DNA from: CAYPKW01 sp964411425
GTDB lineage: Bacteria > Pseudomonadota > Alphaproteobacteria > Dongiales > Dongiaceae
Direction: 5' to 3'
NCBI GenBank assembly: GCA_964411425.1
Contig: CAYPKW010000006.1
Coordinates: 13,148 to 77,147 of the forward strand
Length of the DNA stretch: 64,000 nt
Of the stretch, positions 52,090 to 59,874 are shown one piece after another. The translations under genes were made by a program, and so were the position numbers. The notes beneath the pieces were generated by a model. It ran no database searches, was not told the DNA's origin, and saw nothing but the letters and a program-made list of their open reading frames with translations. Each line of letters opens with the position of its first letter. Position 1 is the stretch's first letter.

Positions 52090-54936
52090 CTAGTCCTCCT
52101 CCCGAGACTTCATGATCGATCGGGCGATGACACCAGCAATAGCTTCGCGGCGCGCCTTGGCCTCCTCTTCGCTCATGAGCCGCTTCGTCACCCGTACCCG
52201 CCGGCTACCGACCGTCTTCTCGGTGACTGTCATCGTGGCCACCAATTCATCGAGGCGTCCTATAACCCCCTCAGGGGTGAGGAAGCGGACCCGCTCCACG
52301 GCCGACTCGTCGAGCGCTGGGGCGATGAATTTTCGAAGGGACGCTAGCTGCCGCTCGGCCGATGCGACGACGATGACCTCGTCGAAGCCTGCGGCGAGGC
52401 ACTTCTCGACGTTTTGAAGCTCCTGGTCGCGGCCGGTGGTTACCGAGATTTCGCAGGCGATCCGGTGAGGGCCGTGCGAGATAGAAACATCGACCTGGCC
52501 GGCACTGTCGAGGATTTGCTCCTCGATGGTCGCCTTGAAGCCTCGCTCCTCGGCCGCTTCCTTGATGAGCCTCTGAAGCTCTTGGTGCTTTCTGCCGCCG
52601 CGGCCCATAGGGGCCGGCTCGCGCGGTAAGGCGGCAGGCTGCGGGGCGCGCGGCGGGGCCCCGCCAAGATAGGCGGGCAGCGGGACGGCTGATCGCTCGA
52701 CGCTCTGCGGTTCGGCCGGAGCCGAAGGGCTTGGGGCAATAGGTTTCGTAGCTTGCTCGGGCTGCGGCGCTCTCGGCGGCGAGGGGGGAGCGGCGGAGCG
52801 GGGCGACGGTTGAGCGGCTCGTGCGGGGGCCGCCTGCTGAAGCGCGTCGATCTGCGATGCCGGGGCGCAGTAACGGGCGCGGTTTGCCTCCATGATCGAA
52901 TCGAAGGATTGGTCAGAAAGGGTTGCGAGCCGGTCGATCGCGCCGAGAGGCACGCTCACTTCGATTGCCTGGGGCGTGAGGTTGCGGACAAAGCAGGCGA
53001 ACCGGGTTTCGCTGCGCTCCTTTCGCATGTCGTGGACAAAATCCGCCTCGCAGCGCATCTCGGCGGCGAACGCCGAGGCATCCTTGGCGGAGACGCCGCC
53101 GGCGAGCTTGGTGCTCGTGTTCGCCATGATGCTTGCCCGAAGGGCGGGGGAGAGTTGGTCGAGGTTCTGATGGGCGAGCACCATGCCGAGGCGGTACTTG
53201 CGTGCCTGGGTAAGGAGGTGCTCGATGTTCTGATCGAAGTAATCTTGGGCCTCGTCGATGTAGACGAAGGTGGGGGTGCGCTCGTGGGCTTCGAGGGTCG
53301 CTCGTTGAATTGTCGCCTGGGCGAGGAGGGCGATGAAGAAGCGGCCGAAGATGGCGCAGCCGTCTTGCTTCAAGAGTTCCTTCGCCGTGTTGATGAGGAT
53401 GATCTTGCCGCTCCGCGTGGCCTCGAAGATATCCACCTTGTTCCTAGGGTGGGAGAACATCCGGTCAAAGACGGCGTTCGACAGTACGCCCCAGAGGCGG
53501 GTGAGAATCTGCTTCTTGGTTTCGTTGAAGCCGCGGTCGAAGAACCGGGTCTCGAAGAAGCTGCGCGCGGTGGGCGGCAGCTTTTCGATGTAAGGTCGGA
53601 ATCGCTCGCCGCTCTCCATAAGCTCGCGGAGCGTGTGGATGGTGGCTTTCGGTATCTCCATCATGAGGCGGGCGAGGTACTTGAAGATGAGGCCCTGACG
53701 TTGGGTGAGTTCCGCTCCGAGGAGGGCGCCGAAGAGGTACTCGTAGAGTTCGACGGTGGCGTTGAGGATTTTCTCGCGATCGACCGGCCGGTAGGTTCGG
53801 AGACGCTCCCTATTCCAGTCGAACATGTTGAGACACACTGGGTACTCAACATCGTTCGGGTCAATGATGAGGAGCCGGTCGGCCATGCTGTCGGGAAGCT
53901 CCGGGTCGAAGTAGCCAAGGTGGGAGATTGTGCGGATAAGATCACCTTGGCTGTCGATGACCACGACCGAGCGAGCACTATCAGCTGCGGCAAGAATATC
54001 CTGGTGGATGAGGAGTTGGAGGAGTTGCGTCTTGCCGTGGCCGGTGCCGCCGATGATGAGGGTGTGCTCGAAGCGAACGGGGAAGGGGATCGTGAAGGGA
54101 AAGCGGCTTTGGAAGAGGCCGGCGAAGGGCGTCCCGGAGAGGTAGGCTTCGACTAACTCTGCGTTCGACTTTTTGCGCGTAGCTGTTGGTAGAATGATAG
54201 AGCGATTTGTCTCGTGCTGTCGCTCGGGGGGAATGCCAGAAGCGACAAGTGCATGTAGGTAGAACTGCTCGCGGATGCGTTCGAAGAGTCGGGCGTTAAT
54301 GATGTCATCGTCAGAGAAGGCGACGATTGTCCGCTCGATCGCCTCGGGCGGTGATTCGCAGAGGTCGATGAGCGTTGCCGAAAATGACGAAGCTGGCATT
54401 TCACCGTCTTCAGCATTGTCGCCGAAGAGTGGTGGCGGCAGGTACCCGAGAATGCCTTGGAACGTGCGGATGACCTTCTCGCGCCAAATGTCGAGAAGGC
54501 GTACGTCGTCAGAGAGGAAGCGGCGCTTGCGATTGAGGAACTCGCGGAGCGCCACGCCTTCTTCAAGCGTTAGTTCGGCGTTCGGGTTGATCGTGGTGAA
54601 GCCGTAGATTGATCCTTCGGCGGCGAGGAGGCCACGCACCACTTGAAAGAGCGCCTCGCCTAAGCGGATCGTGGGGGTCATGCCGGCGCGGTCGCACGCC
54701 TCGACGACGATATTGAACATGAACTCCTCGGCGGCATCCGCGCTCGCGTACGGCGAGGTGTCAAAGGCTTGCTTGACCTCCTGATAGAGCCCTTGGGTTT
54801 CCCGGCGCTCGCGGTCTTTCTCAGTGACAAAGGGATTGCGGAAGCCAGAGCGTACCGTGCTTCGTGGGAAGATAGATGGAGCGTTGGCGCCCCACTTCCA
54901 CCCTGCGACAATCGAGTCCCAAATATCCTTAGCCAT
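52090..54936 (-). CDS. HerA/VirD4-like ATPase with possible C-terminal nuclease domain
   Basis: A 948-residue protein. The N-terminal ~280 residues are of unknown fold. The ATPase core has Walker A IIGGTGHGKTQLL (~residues 294-306), VVIDSQGDL, Walker B FVYIDEAQDYF, and a TraD/VirD4-like segment (LAHQNLDQLSPALRASIMANTSTKLAGGVSA). After a Pro/Ala-rich linker, residues ~775-870 (LIKEAAEERGFKATIEEQIL..GQVDVSI..IACEISVTT) resemble a PD-(D/E)xK fold with the last Lys not obvious. It may be a conjugation coupling protein or a HerA-type defence ATPase. ATG 54936 is chosen; TTG 54945 is possible. Confidence 0.82.
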   Translation of the reverse strand: MAKDIWDSIVAGWKWGANAPSIFPRSTVRSGFRNPFVTEKDRERRETQGLYQEVKQAFDTSPYASADAAEEFMFNIVVEACDRAGMTPTIRLGEALFQVVRGLLAAEGSIYGFTTINPNAELTLEEGVALREFLNRKRRFLSDDVRLLDIWREKVIRTFQGILGYLPPPLFGDNAEDGEMPASSFSATLIDLCESPPEAIERTIVAFSDDDIINARLFERIREQFYLHALVASGIPPERQHETNRSIILPTATRKKSNAELVEAYLSGTPFAGLFQSRFPFTIPFPVRFEHTLIIGGTGHGKTQLLQLLIHQDILAAADSARSVVVIDSQGDLIRTISHLGYFDPELPDSMADRLLIIDPNDVEYPVCLNMFDWNRERLRTYRPVDREKILNATVELYEYLFGALLGAELTQRQGLIFKYLARLMMEIPKATIHTLRELMESGERFRPYIEKLPPTARSFFETRFFDRGFNETKKQILTRLWGVLSNAVFDRMFSHPRNKVDIFEATRSGKIILINTAKELLKQDGCAIFGRFFIALLAQATIQRATLEAHERTPTFVYIDEAQDYFDQNIEHLLTQARKYRLGMVLAHQNLDQLSPALRASIMANTSTKLAGGVSAKDASAFAAEMRCEADFVHDMRKERSETRFACFVRNLTPQAIEVSVPLGAIDRLATLSDQSFDSIMEANRARYCAPASQIDALQQAAPARAAQPSPRSAAPPSPPRAPQPEQATKPIAPSPSAPAEPQSVERSAVPLPAYLGGAPPRAPQPAALPREPAPMGRGGRKHQELQRLIKEAAEERGFKATIEEQILDSAGQVDVSISHGPHRIACEISVTTGRDQELQNVEKCLAAGFDEVIVVASAERQLASLRKFIAPALDESAVERVRFLTPEGVIGRLDELVATMTVTEKTVGSRRVRVTKRLMSEEEAKARREAIAGVIARSIMKSREED

Positions 54937-54960
54937 GAGGCGCAAGCTCCGGCGCGAAGG

Positions 54961-55353
54961 TTAAACTTCGAGCACCTCTTCCCCCTCGAAGTGGGTGGCA
55001 CTCTCAAGCATTCGCTTGAACATTTGGCACGCCTCTTTGACCTGCTCCTCAACGGCGAGCATCTCCACGATGTCCTTGCACTCGAAGTGCTTGCCGTTCA
55101 CCACGTCATCGACCTTGACCTGCATCGCCTTGGCGACGCGGCGGAGGGCATAGCCAATGGCCCCCGTCCACACGGCGCCAACCGCGGCCATTTTTTCGGC
55201 GCCAGCACTCTCATAGATCACCGTGTCGCCCATTCGGTACTTCTTGACGCGGGCGGCTTCGTCGGCCGTGAGTTCGGCTCGCGCGTCAAGCGTGAAGGTG
55301 ACTTTGCTGCTGATCATTCCTGACTTCTGGTTGCGACGAATCAAGAGCTTCAT
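54961..55353 (-). CDS. hypothetical protein upstream of the HerA-like gene
   Basis: A 130-residue soluble protein: a beta-rich N-terminal half (KSGMISSKVTFTLDARAELT, VKKYRMGDTVIYES) and a helical C-terminus (CKDIVEMLAVEEQVKEACQMFKRML). No motif was recognised. AGGGAGG precedes its ATG and its stop is 24 bp ahead of the HerA-like gene, so the two form an operon and probably work together. Confidence 0.7.
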   Translation of the reverse strand: MKLLIRRNQKSGMISSKVTFTLDARAELTADEAARVKKYRMGDTVIYESAGAEKMAAVGAVWTGAIGYALRRVAKAMQVKVDDVVNGKHFECKDIVEMLAVEEQVKEACQMFKRMLESATHFEGEEVLEV

Positions 55354-55558
55354 GGCTGCCTCCCTTCGGCCCTCTTTGAGAGCATCTGCTTTCCTAACGC
55401 ATTATGGCCATCGATCTTCGCGCTGCTCGGGGTATGAGCCACCTCAGGTTGCCACGGCCATTTCCTCGTGAGACAACGACATGGTCGCCCCCACCTGAGC
55501 GTGGTGGTGCCTTGGTGCGGGCCGTGGCCCACTGTCTCGCTAGCTGTATAATACGCCT

Positions 55559-57043
55559 ATGACTGCAGCAACTACCCAGTCGATTGACCAGGTTCGGAGA
55601 GTTGCCAGCGGGCGACTGGACCCGGCCCGCCGGCAAGCTCTCGGCCAGTTCATGACGCCTTCTCCGATAGCTACCTACATGGCAACGCTGTTCAAGCGAT
55701 GGCCGAAGGAAGTTTTCCTCCTTGACCCTGGTGCAGGTATCGGTTCCCTAACTGAGGCCTTCGCAGCGCGTTTCTTCAAGGAAGCTCCGCCAGGCGCCTG
55801 CCTTCGTGTTGATGCCTACGAGATTGAACCGGTGCTCGTCGGTTACCTTGCTAGGCACCTGGAAGCGCTCAAGAAGGCAGGGAGCAGAGTTGGACGCTCG
55901 GTCACGACGGAAATCATAGAACGTAACTTCATTAACGAAGCGGTGTTCGCTCTCTCGTTTGGGCGGACACGGTACACGCACGCCATTCTCAACCCGCCGT
56001 ATGCGAAAATTGGAACCGCTTCTGCGTACCGCAAGCTGCTGCGTGGGGTTGGGATCGAGACGGTTAACCTCTACACGGCATTCCTCGCGCTTGCCGTTGC
56101 ACTGATGGCAGAGGGGGGGGAGGCCGTGGCTATTGTCCCTCGTAGTTTTTGCAACGGCACATATTTTAGGTCGTTTCGGAAGTGGCTATTGGACCGGGTT
56201 GCAATTGGACACATCCATGTATTCGAAAGCCGAAAGTACGCCTTTCAGGATGATGCGGTACTGCAGGAAAACATTATCGTCCATCTCGTGCGCGGTGAAA
56301 AGCAGGGACCCGTGACTATTTCAACCTCCCACGACTCGACGTTCTCTGATTATACCGAGCGGCGACTACCATTCGCGTGCATCGTCAAACCGCTCGACGT
56401 GGAGCGATTCATCCACATTCCTACTATTGAGGTGAATGGCAAAGCAGGTCTATTCGTCAACAGCCTCGAAGAGCTAGGCCTCGACGTTGCAACCGGCCCT
56501 GTCGTTGATTTTCGTCTCAGGCAACATTGGCTCAGTGAACCTCAGGACGGTTCGGCGCCACTGCTCTATACACACCACTTTTCCGGAGGAAATTTTCGGT
56601 GGCCGAGGGATCACAAGAAGCCGAATGCTATCGCAGTTACGCCGGAGACCCGCAGATGGCTCCTGCCCCCGGGCTGGTACGTCGTCACGAAGCGGTTCTC
56701 ATCGAAGGAAGAACGACGCCGCGTAGTCGCGTACGTTGTTGATCCGAGGAAGCTGCCGCAAGGGCTTTACGGCTTCGAAAATCACCTTAATGTCATTCAC
56801 CGCAACAAACACGGCCTCGATGCGATCGAGGCGTATGGGGTAGCTCTCTTTCTGAACTCGACGGTCGTCGATCAGCAGTTTCGAACGTTCAGCGGTCACA
56901 CGCAGGTCAACGCAACCGACCTTCGAGCAATGCGCTTTCCAACCCGAGCGGCGCTCGCCTGCTTCGGCAGGTGGGCGCGCCGCCAGCGCAGGCTAACGCA
57001 GGAGAAGATCGACGATTTCATCGATTCCTACAATGGCGACTAA
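55559..57043 (+). CDS. BsuBI/PstI-type N6-adenine DNA methyltransferase
   Basis: A 494-residue gamma-class m6A methyltransferase. It has SAM motif I LLDPGAGIGSLTEAF, catalytic motif IV LNPPYAK, QFMTPSPIA near the N-terminus and a C-terminal target-recognition region. The neighbouring nuclease is of the BsuBI/PstI family, whose known members methylate CTGCAG; the same site is a reasonable guess only. Its 3' end overlaps the nuclease gene by 11 nt. Base composition is clearly less GC-rich than the core genes, pointing to transfer. Confidence 0.9.
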   Translation: MTAATTQSIDQVRRVASGRLDPARRQALGQFMTPSPIATYMATLFKRWPKEVFLLDPGAGIGSLTEAFAARFFKEAPPGACLRVDAYEIEPVLVGYLARHLEALKKAGSRVGRSVTTEIIERNFINEAVFALSFGRTRYTHAILNPPYAKIGTASAYRKLLRGVGIETVNLYTAFLALAVALMAEGGEAVAIVPRSFCNGTYFRSFRKWLLDRVAIGHIHVFESRKYAFQDDAVLQENIIVHLVRGEKQGPVTISTSHDSTFSDYTERRLPFACIVKPLDVERFIHIPTIEVNGKAGLFVNSLEELGLDVATGPVVDFRLRQHWLSEPQDGSAPLLYTHHFSGGNFRWPRDHKKPNAIAVTPETRRWLLPPGWYVVTKRFSSKEERRRVVAYVVDPRKLPQGLYGFENHLNVIHRNKHGLDAIEAYGVALFLNSTVVDQQFRTFSGHTQVNATDLRAMRFPTRAALACFGRWARRQRRLTQEKIDDFIDSYNGD

Positions 57044-57983
57044 CAAGAATCAGCGAATTCAGGAAGCGCTGACAGTGCTGGCAGACCTTGGTATGCCAAG
57101 GGCACAGCGCAATGAGCGATCGGCGCTCTGTATGCTGGCCCTGCTCGATCTTTCTGCCGAGAAGGAGTGGAAAGACGCGACAGCACCGCTGATGGGAATC
57201 ACCCCCATCATGGAGTGGGCGCGAAGCCATTTTGATAAGAAATACGCACCGAACACTCGGGAGACCATTCGCAGGCAGACTATCCACCAGTTCGTGCAGG
57301 CTGGAATAGCACTCTACAACCCCGATGATCCCAAGCGGGCGGTCAACAGCCCGCTGGCAGTCTACCAGATCGAGCCGGCGTGCCTAGCTGTGCTTCAAAC
57401 TTTCGGCACGGGCAGCTACGTTGGCCTCCTTGCCAAGTTTTCCGCTGTTCGTAAGACACTCGCGGCCAAGTATGCAAAGCATCGGGAAATGGCAATGGTT
57501 CCAGTCACACTTGCAAAGGGCAAGCAAGTTTCCCTGAGTCCCGGACCTCACAGCGAACTGATCCGAGCCATCTGGGAACAGTTCGGACCACGCTTCGTGC
57601 CAGGCGGGAGGCTTGTATATGCAGGTGGTACAGGTGAGAAGTGGGGGTATTTTGACGAAACACTCCTCTCAGGTCTTGGCGTCCAGATTGACAAACACGG
57701 CAAGATGCCCGATGCCATCATCTACTACCCGGAGAAAAATTGGTTGATTCTTGCTGAGGCAGTTACATCGCACGGACCAGTCGATGCGAAGCGCCATGAA
57801 GAACTGCTAAAGCTGTTCAAAGCCAGCCAAGCGGGGTTGGTATTCGTTAGTGCCTTTCCAGATCGCCGAACGTTCACCAAATACATTGAGGCGATCTCCT
57901 GGGAAACTGAGGTGTGGATTGCGAATAGTCCGAGCCACCTCATTCATTTCAATGGTGCTCGATTCCTCGGGCCGCATACGTAA
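57033..57983 (+). CDS. BsuBI/PstI family restriction endonuclease
   Basis: A 316-residue type II endonuclease. The N-terminal helical domain contains MEWARSHFDKKYAPNTRETI and RQTIHQFVQAGIAL. The catalytic PD-(D/E)xK-type core reads KMPDAIIYYPEKNWLILAEAV. The ending FNGARFLGP is family-like. It overlaps the methyltransferase by 11 nt, the normal arrangement for a type II pair. Its 3' end overlaps the convergent DUF3768 gene by 35 nt. Confidence 0.9.
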   Translation: MATNKNQRIQEALTVLADLGMPRAQRNERSALCMLALLDLSAEKEWKDATAPLMGITPIMEWARSHFDKKYAPNTRETIRRQTIHQFVQAGIALYNPDDPKRAVNSPLAVYQIEPACLAVLQTFGTGSYVGLLAKFSAVRKTLAAKYAKHREMAMVPVTLAKGKQVSLSPGPHSELIRAIWEQFGPRFVPGGRLVYAGGTGEKWGYFDETLLSGLGVQIDKHGKMPDAIIYYPEKNWLILAEAVTSHGPVDAKRHEELLKLFKASQAGLVFVSAFPDRRTFTKYIEAISWETEVWIANSPSHLIHFNGARFLGPHT

Positions 57984-58398
57984 GAGAGAAATTGGTGAGT
58001 GCGCTGGCGCGGATGGCGGCGCTACGAAAAGGATGGTGGGGTAGGGGTCGATACTCCTCGGGGAGCATAACCGTGAGCACCCGAACGGTGACTGTCGGAT
58101 CGGTCGGGTCACCTGAGTGCCCGGTGAGCGATGGGTCGTAGTAGTCGATCTTCCAGAAGAGGATATGCCGATCGACGCACACCACGCCGAAGTCGTGCTC
58201 GCCGTAGGGGTCATCTTCTTGCGGAAAGGCCGATCCCGCTCGCATGGTGGCCAGTGCCCGACCGACAAGCTCTGCACCAAGAGCATCGACGCCGGCCGTG
58301 ATCACGATCCGTCCACCCTCTCCGGTTTTGCGCAACCGGTCATTGAGTGCGGCGATCTGTGCTGAACGACTCGGGTGCGGCGTGTCGCCGTGGTTCAT
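57949..58398 (-). CDS. DUF3768 domain protein
   Basis: A 149-residue protein with DUF3768 signatures: ALNDRLRKTGEGGRIVITAG, DDPYGEHDFGVVCV, FWKIDYYDPSLTGHS, DPTVTVRVLTVMLPEEYRP. The family is common on plasmids and integrative elements of alphaproteobacteria, with unknown function. GAGGAGG precedes ATG 58398. Confidence 0.85.
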   Translation of the reverse strand: MNHGDTPHPSRSAQIAALNDRLRKTGEGGRIVITAGVDALGAELVGRALATMRAGSAFPQEDDPYGEHDFGVVCVDRHILFWKIDYYDPSLTGHSGDPTDPTVTVRVLTVMLPEEYRPLPHHPFRSAAIRASALTNFSLTYAARGIEHH

Positions 58399-58485
58399 TG
58401 GTACCTCCTCTGGCGCGGCGCCGACACCGCACATTGCGATGCCGGCGGACACCGGGGAGGGCAAGGGCGACTGCTGCGAAGGAAC

Positions 58486-58569
58486 CTATCTCTCGACCGC
58501 CACCGCGCCGACGTTGCGGTAGAGGGTGGAGGTAGACACACCGAACTGCCGGTCATGTGTTGAAACATC
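58486..58569 (-). pseudogene. serine-recombinase-like HTH scrap
   Basis: In the otherwise empty 312-bp stretch before the MBL gene (58399-58710), the minus strand reads DRQFGVSTSTLYRNVGAVAVER and stop. This resembles the C-terminal HTH of resolvase/invertase recombinases (AREFGVSRSTLYR). Only the terminal helix-turn-helix remains. Short and tentative. Confidence 0.35.
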
Positions 58570-58710
58570 AGGAGATTACGCCACCCTCCAATTTCCACCA
58601 CCCGCGCGACGCGACCTACGAAACATTTAAAAATCAGGGTTGAATCGGGGCAAGGCCGCGACCATATTGGCATCAGTTTCTGATGTGTCCGGCCTGATGT
58701 GGAGGGTCAT

Positions 58711-59874
58711 GTGGCAAGTCTCCTCTCTGGAAGACGCTTTGTATTCTGGCCGGTTGGTACAGGCGACGCCACGACAGTCGTTGTCAATGACGACATAGTA
58801 CTACAGCTCGATATCCGGCACCTTGAGTCCGCCAACGACGAAGATGACACTCATATGCCCATCGTCGATGTTCTTGCCAAAGGCCTGCCGCGACGCGGGG
58901 GCAACCCATACCTCGCGGCCTTTGCGCTGACCCACCCCGACACCGACCATATTCAGGGCTTTTCCGACCTTATGAAGAAGGTTGTGATCGGCGAACTATG
59001 GTTCACGCCGCGGATTTTCCGGGAGTACAAAAAGGACCTCGGCGACGACGCGCTGGCATTCAAGGAAGAAGCCATTCGGCGCACCGCGCTCATGATCAAG
59101 CACAACGGCCAGGTCGAATCAGGTGACCGTGTCCGGTTGGTTGGCTTTGACGACCTACTTAATGACCCTGAATTTCAGGGTTTCCCGTCCGAGTATCTCA
59201 CGATACCGGGCACCTGGATCTTCGAAATCGATCGTGCCGTTATTCCCGAGGAGTTTGCGGCCTTCGTCCACGCGCCGTTTAAGGACGATTCGGCCGGCGA
59301 GCGCAACGAAACCAGCCTTGCGATGCAGGTGAACCTGATTTCCGGGGAATCCGTCAGCAAGGCGCTCTTATTCGGCGATCTTAGCTATCCGACTATCCGC
59401 AGGATATTCGACACATCGAAAGAGGCCGGGAACGAGGCAGCCCTCCAATGGAACGTTTTCCTCGCCCCCCACCACTGCTCCAAGTCCGTGATGTACAATC
59501 GCGACGAGGGCGCCGACGAGGAAACCCTCAAGCAGGACATACTTGATGACCTGGAGGCGGCGCAGCTCTCATCCGGCTATATCGTCGCTAGCTCGGAGCC
59601 GATCCCCGCAAGCAACCAACCGGGCGACAACCCGCCCCACGCCAAGGCGAAAGCGCGGTACGAAGAAATCGTGCATGACAAGTTCATATGCACCCAGGAA
59701 CATGGCTCAAAAACCGCTCCTTTGCCGATCGTCTTTGACAACACCGACCACGGCATTAAGTATTCCGGGCCAGCGGCCGGGGCCGATATCGCGTCCGATC
59801 TGGCTACTGCCATCGCCCTCGCCAGGGGCACGGACCGGCCGCCACAGGAAAAGGTTGGTTTTGGCGTGAAGTGA
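58711..59874 (+). CDS. MBL-fold (ComEC/Rec2-like) metallohydrolase
   Basis: A 387-residue metallo-beta-lactamase-fold hydrolase: N-terminal GRRFVFWPVGTGDATTVVV, metal motif LTHPDTDHIQGF (the HxDxDH form of the ComEC group), ALLFGDLSYPTIRR and LAPHHCSKSVMY. It has no transmembrane segments, so it is a cytosolic nuclease or phosphodiesterase-like enzyme. GTG 58711 with GGAGGG 4 nt upstream is chosen. Its stop overlaps the next gene (GTGA). It is the first gene of a three-gene operon. Confidence 0.85.
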   Translation: MASLLSGRRFVFWPVGTGDATTVVVNDDIVLQLDIRHLESANDEDDTHMPIVDVLAKGLPRRGGNPYLAAFALTHPDTDHIQGFSDLMKKVVIGELWFTPRIFREYKKDLGDDALAFKEEAIRRTALMIKHNGQVESGDRVRLVGFDDLLNDPEFQGFPSEYLTIPGTWIFEIDRAVIPEEFAAFVHAPFKDDSAGERNETSLAMQVNLISGESVSKALLFGDLSYPTIRRIFDTSKEAGNEAALQWNVFLAPHHCSKSVMYNRDEGADEETLKQDILDDLEAAQLSSGYIVASSEPIPASNQPGDNPPHAKAKARYEEIVHDKFICTQEHGSKTAPLPIVFDNTDHGIKYSGPAAGADIASDLATAIALARGTDRPPQEKVGFGVK

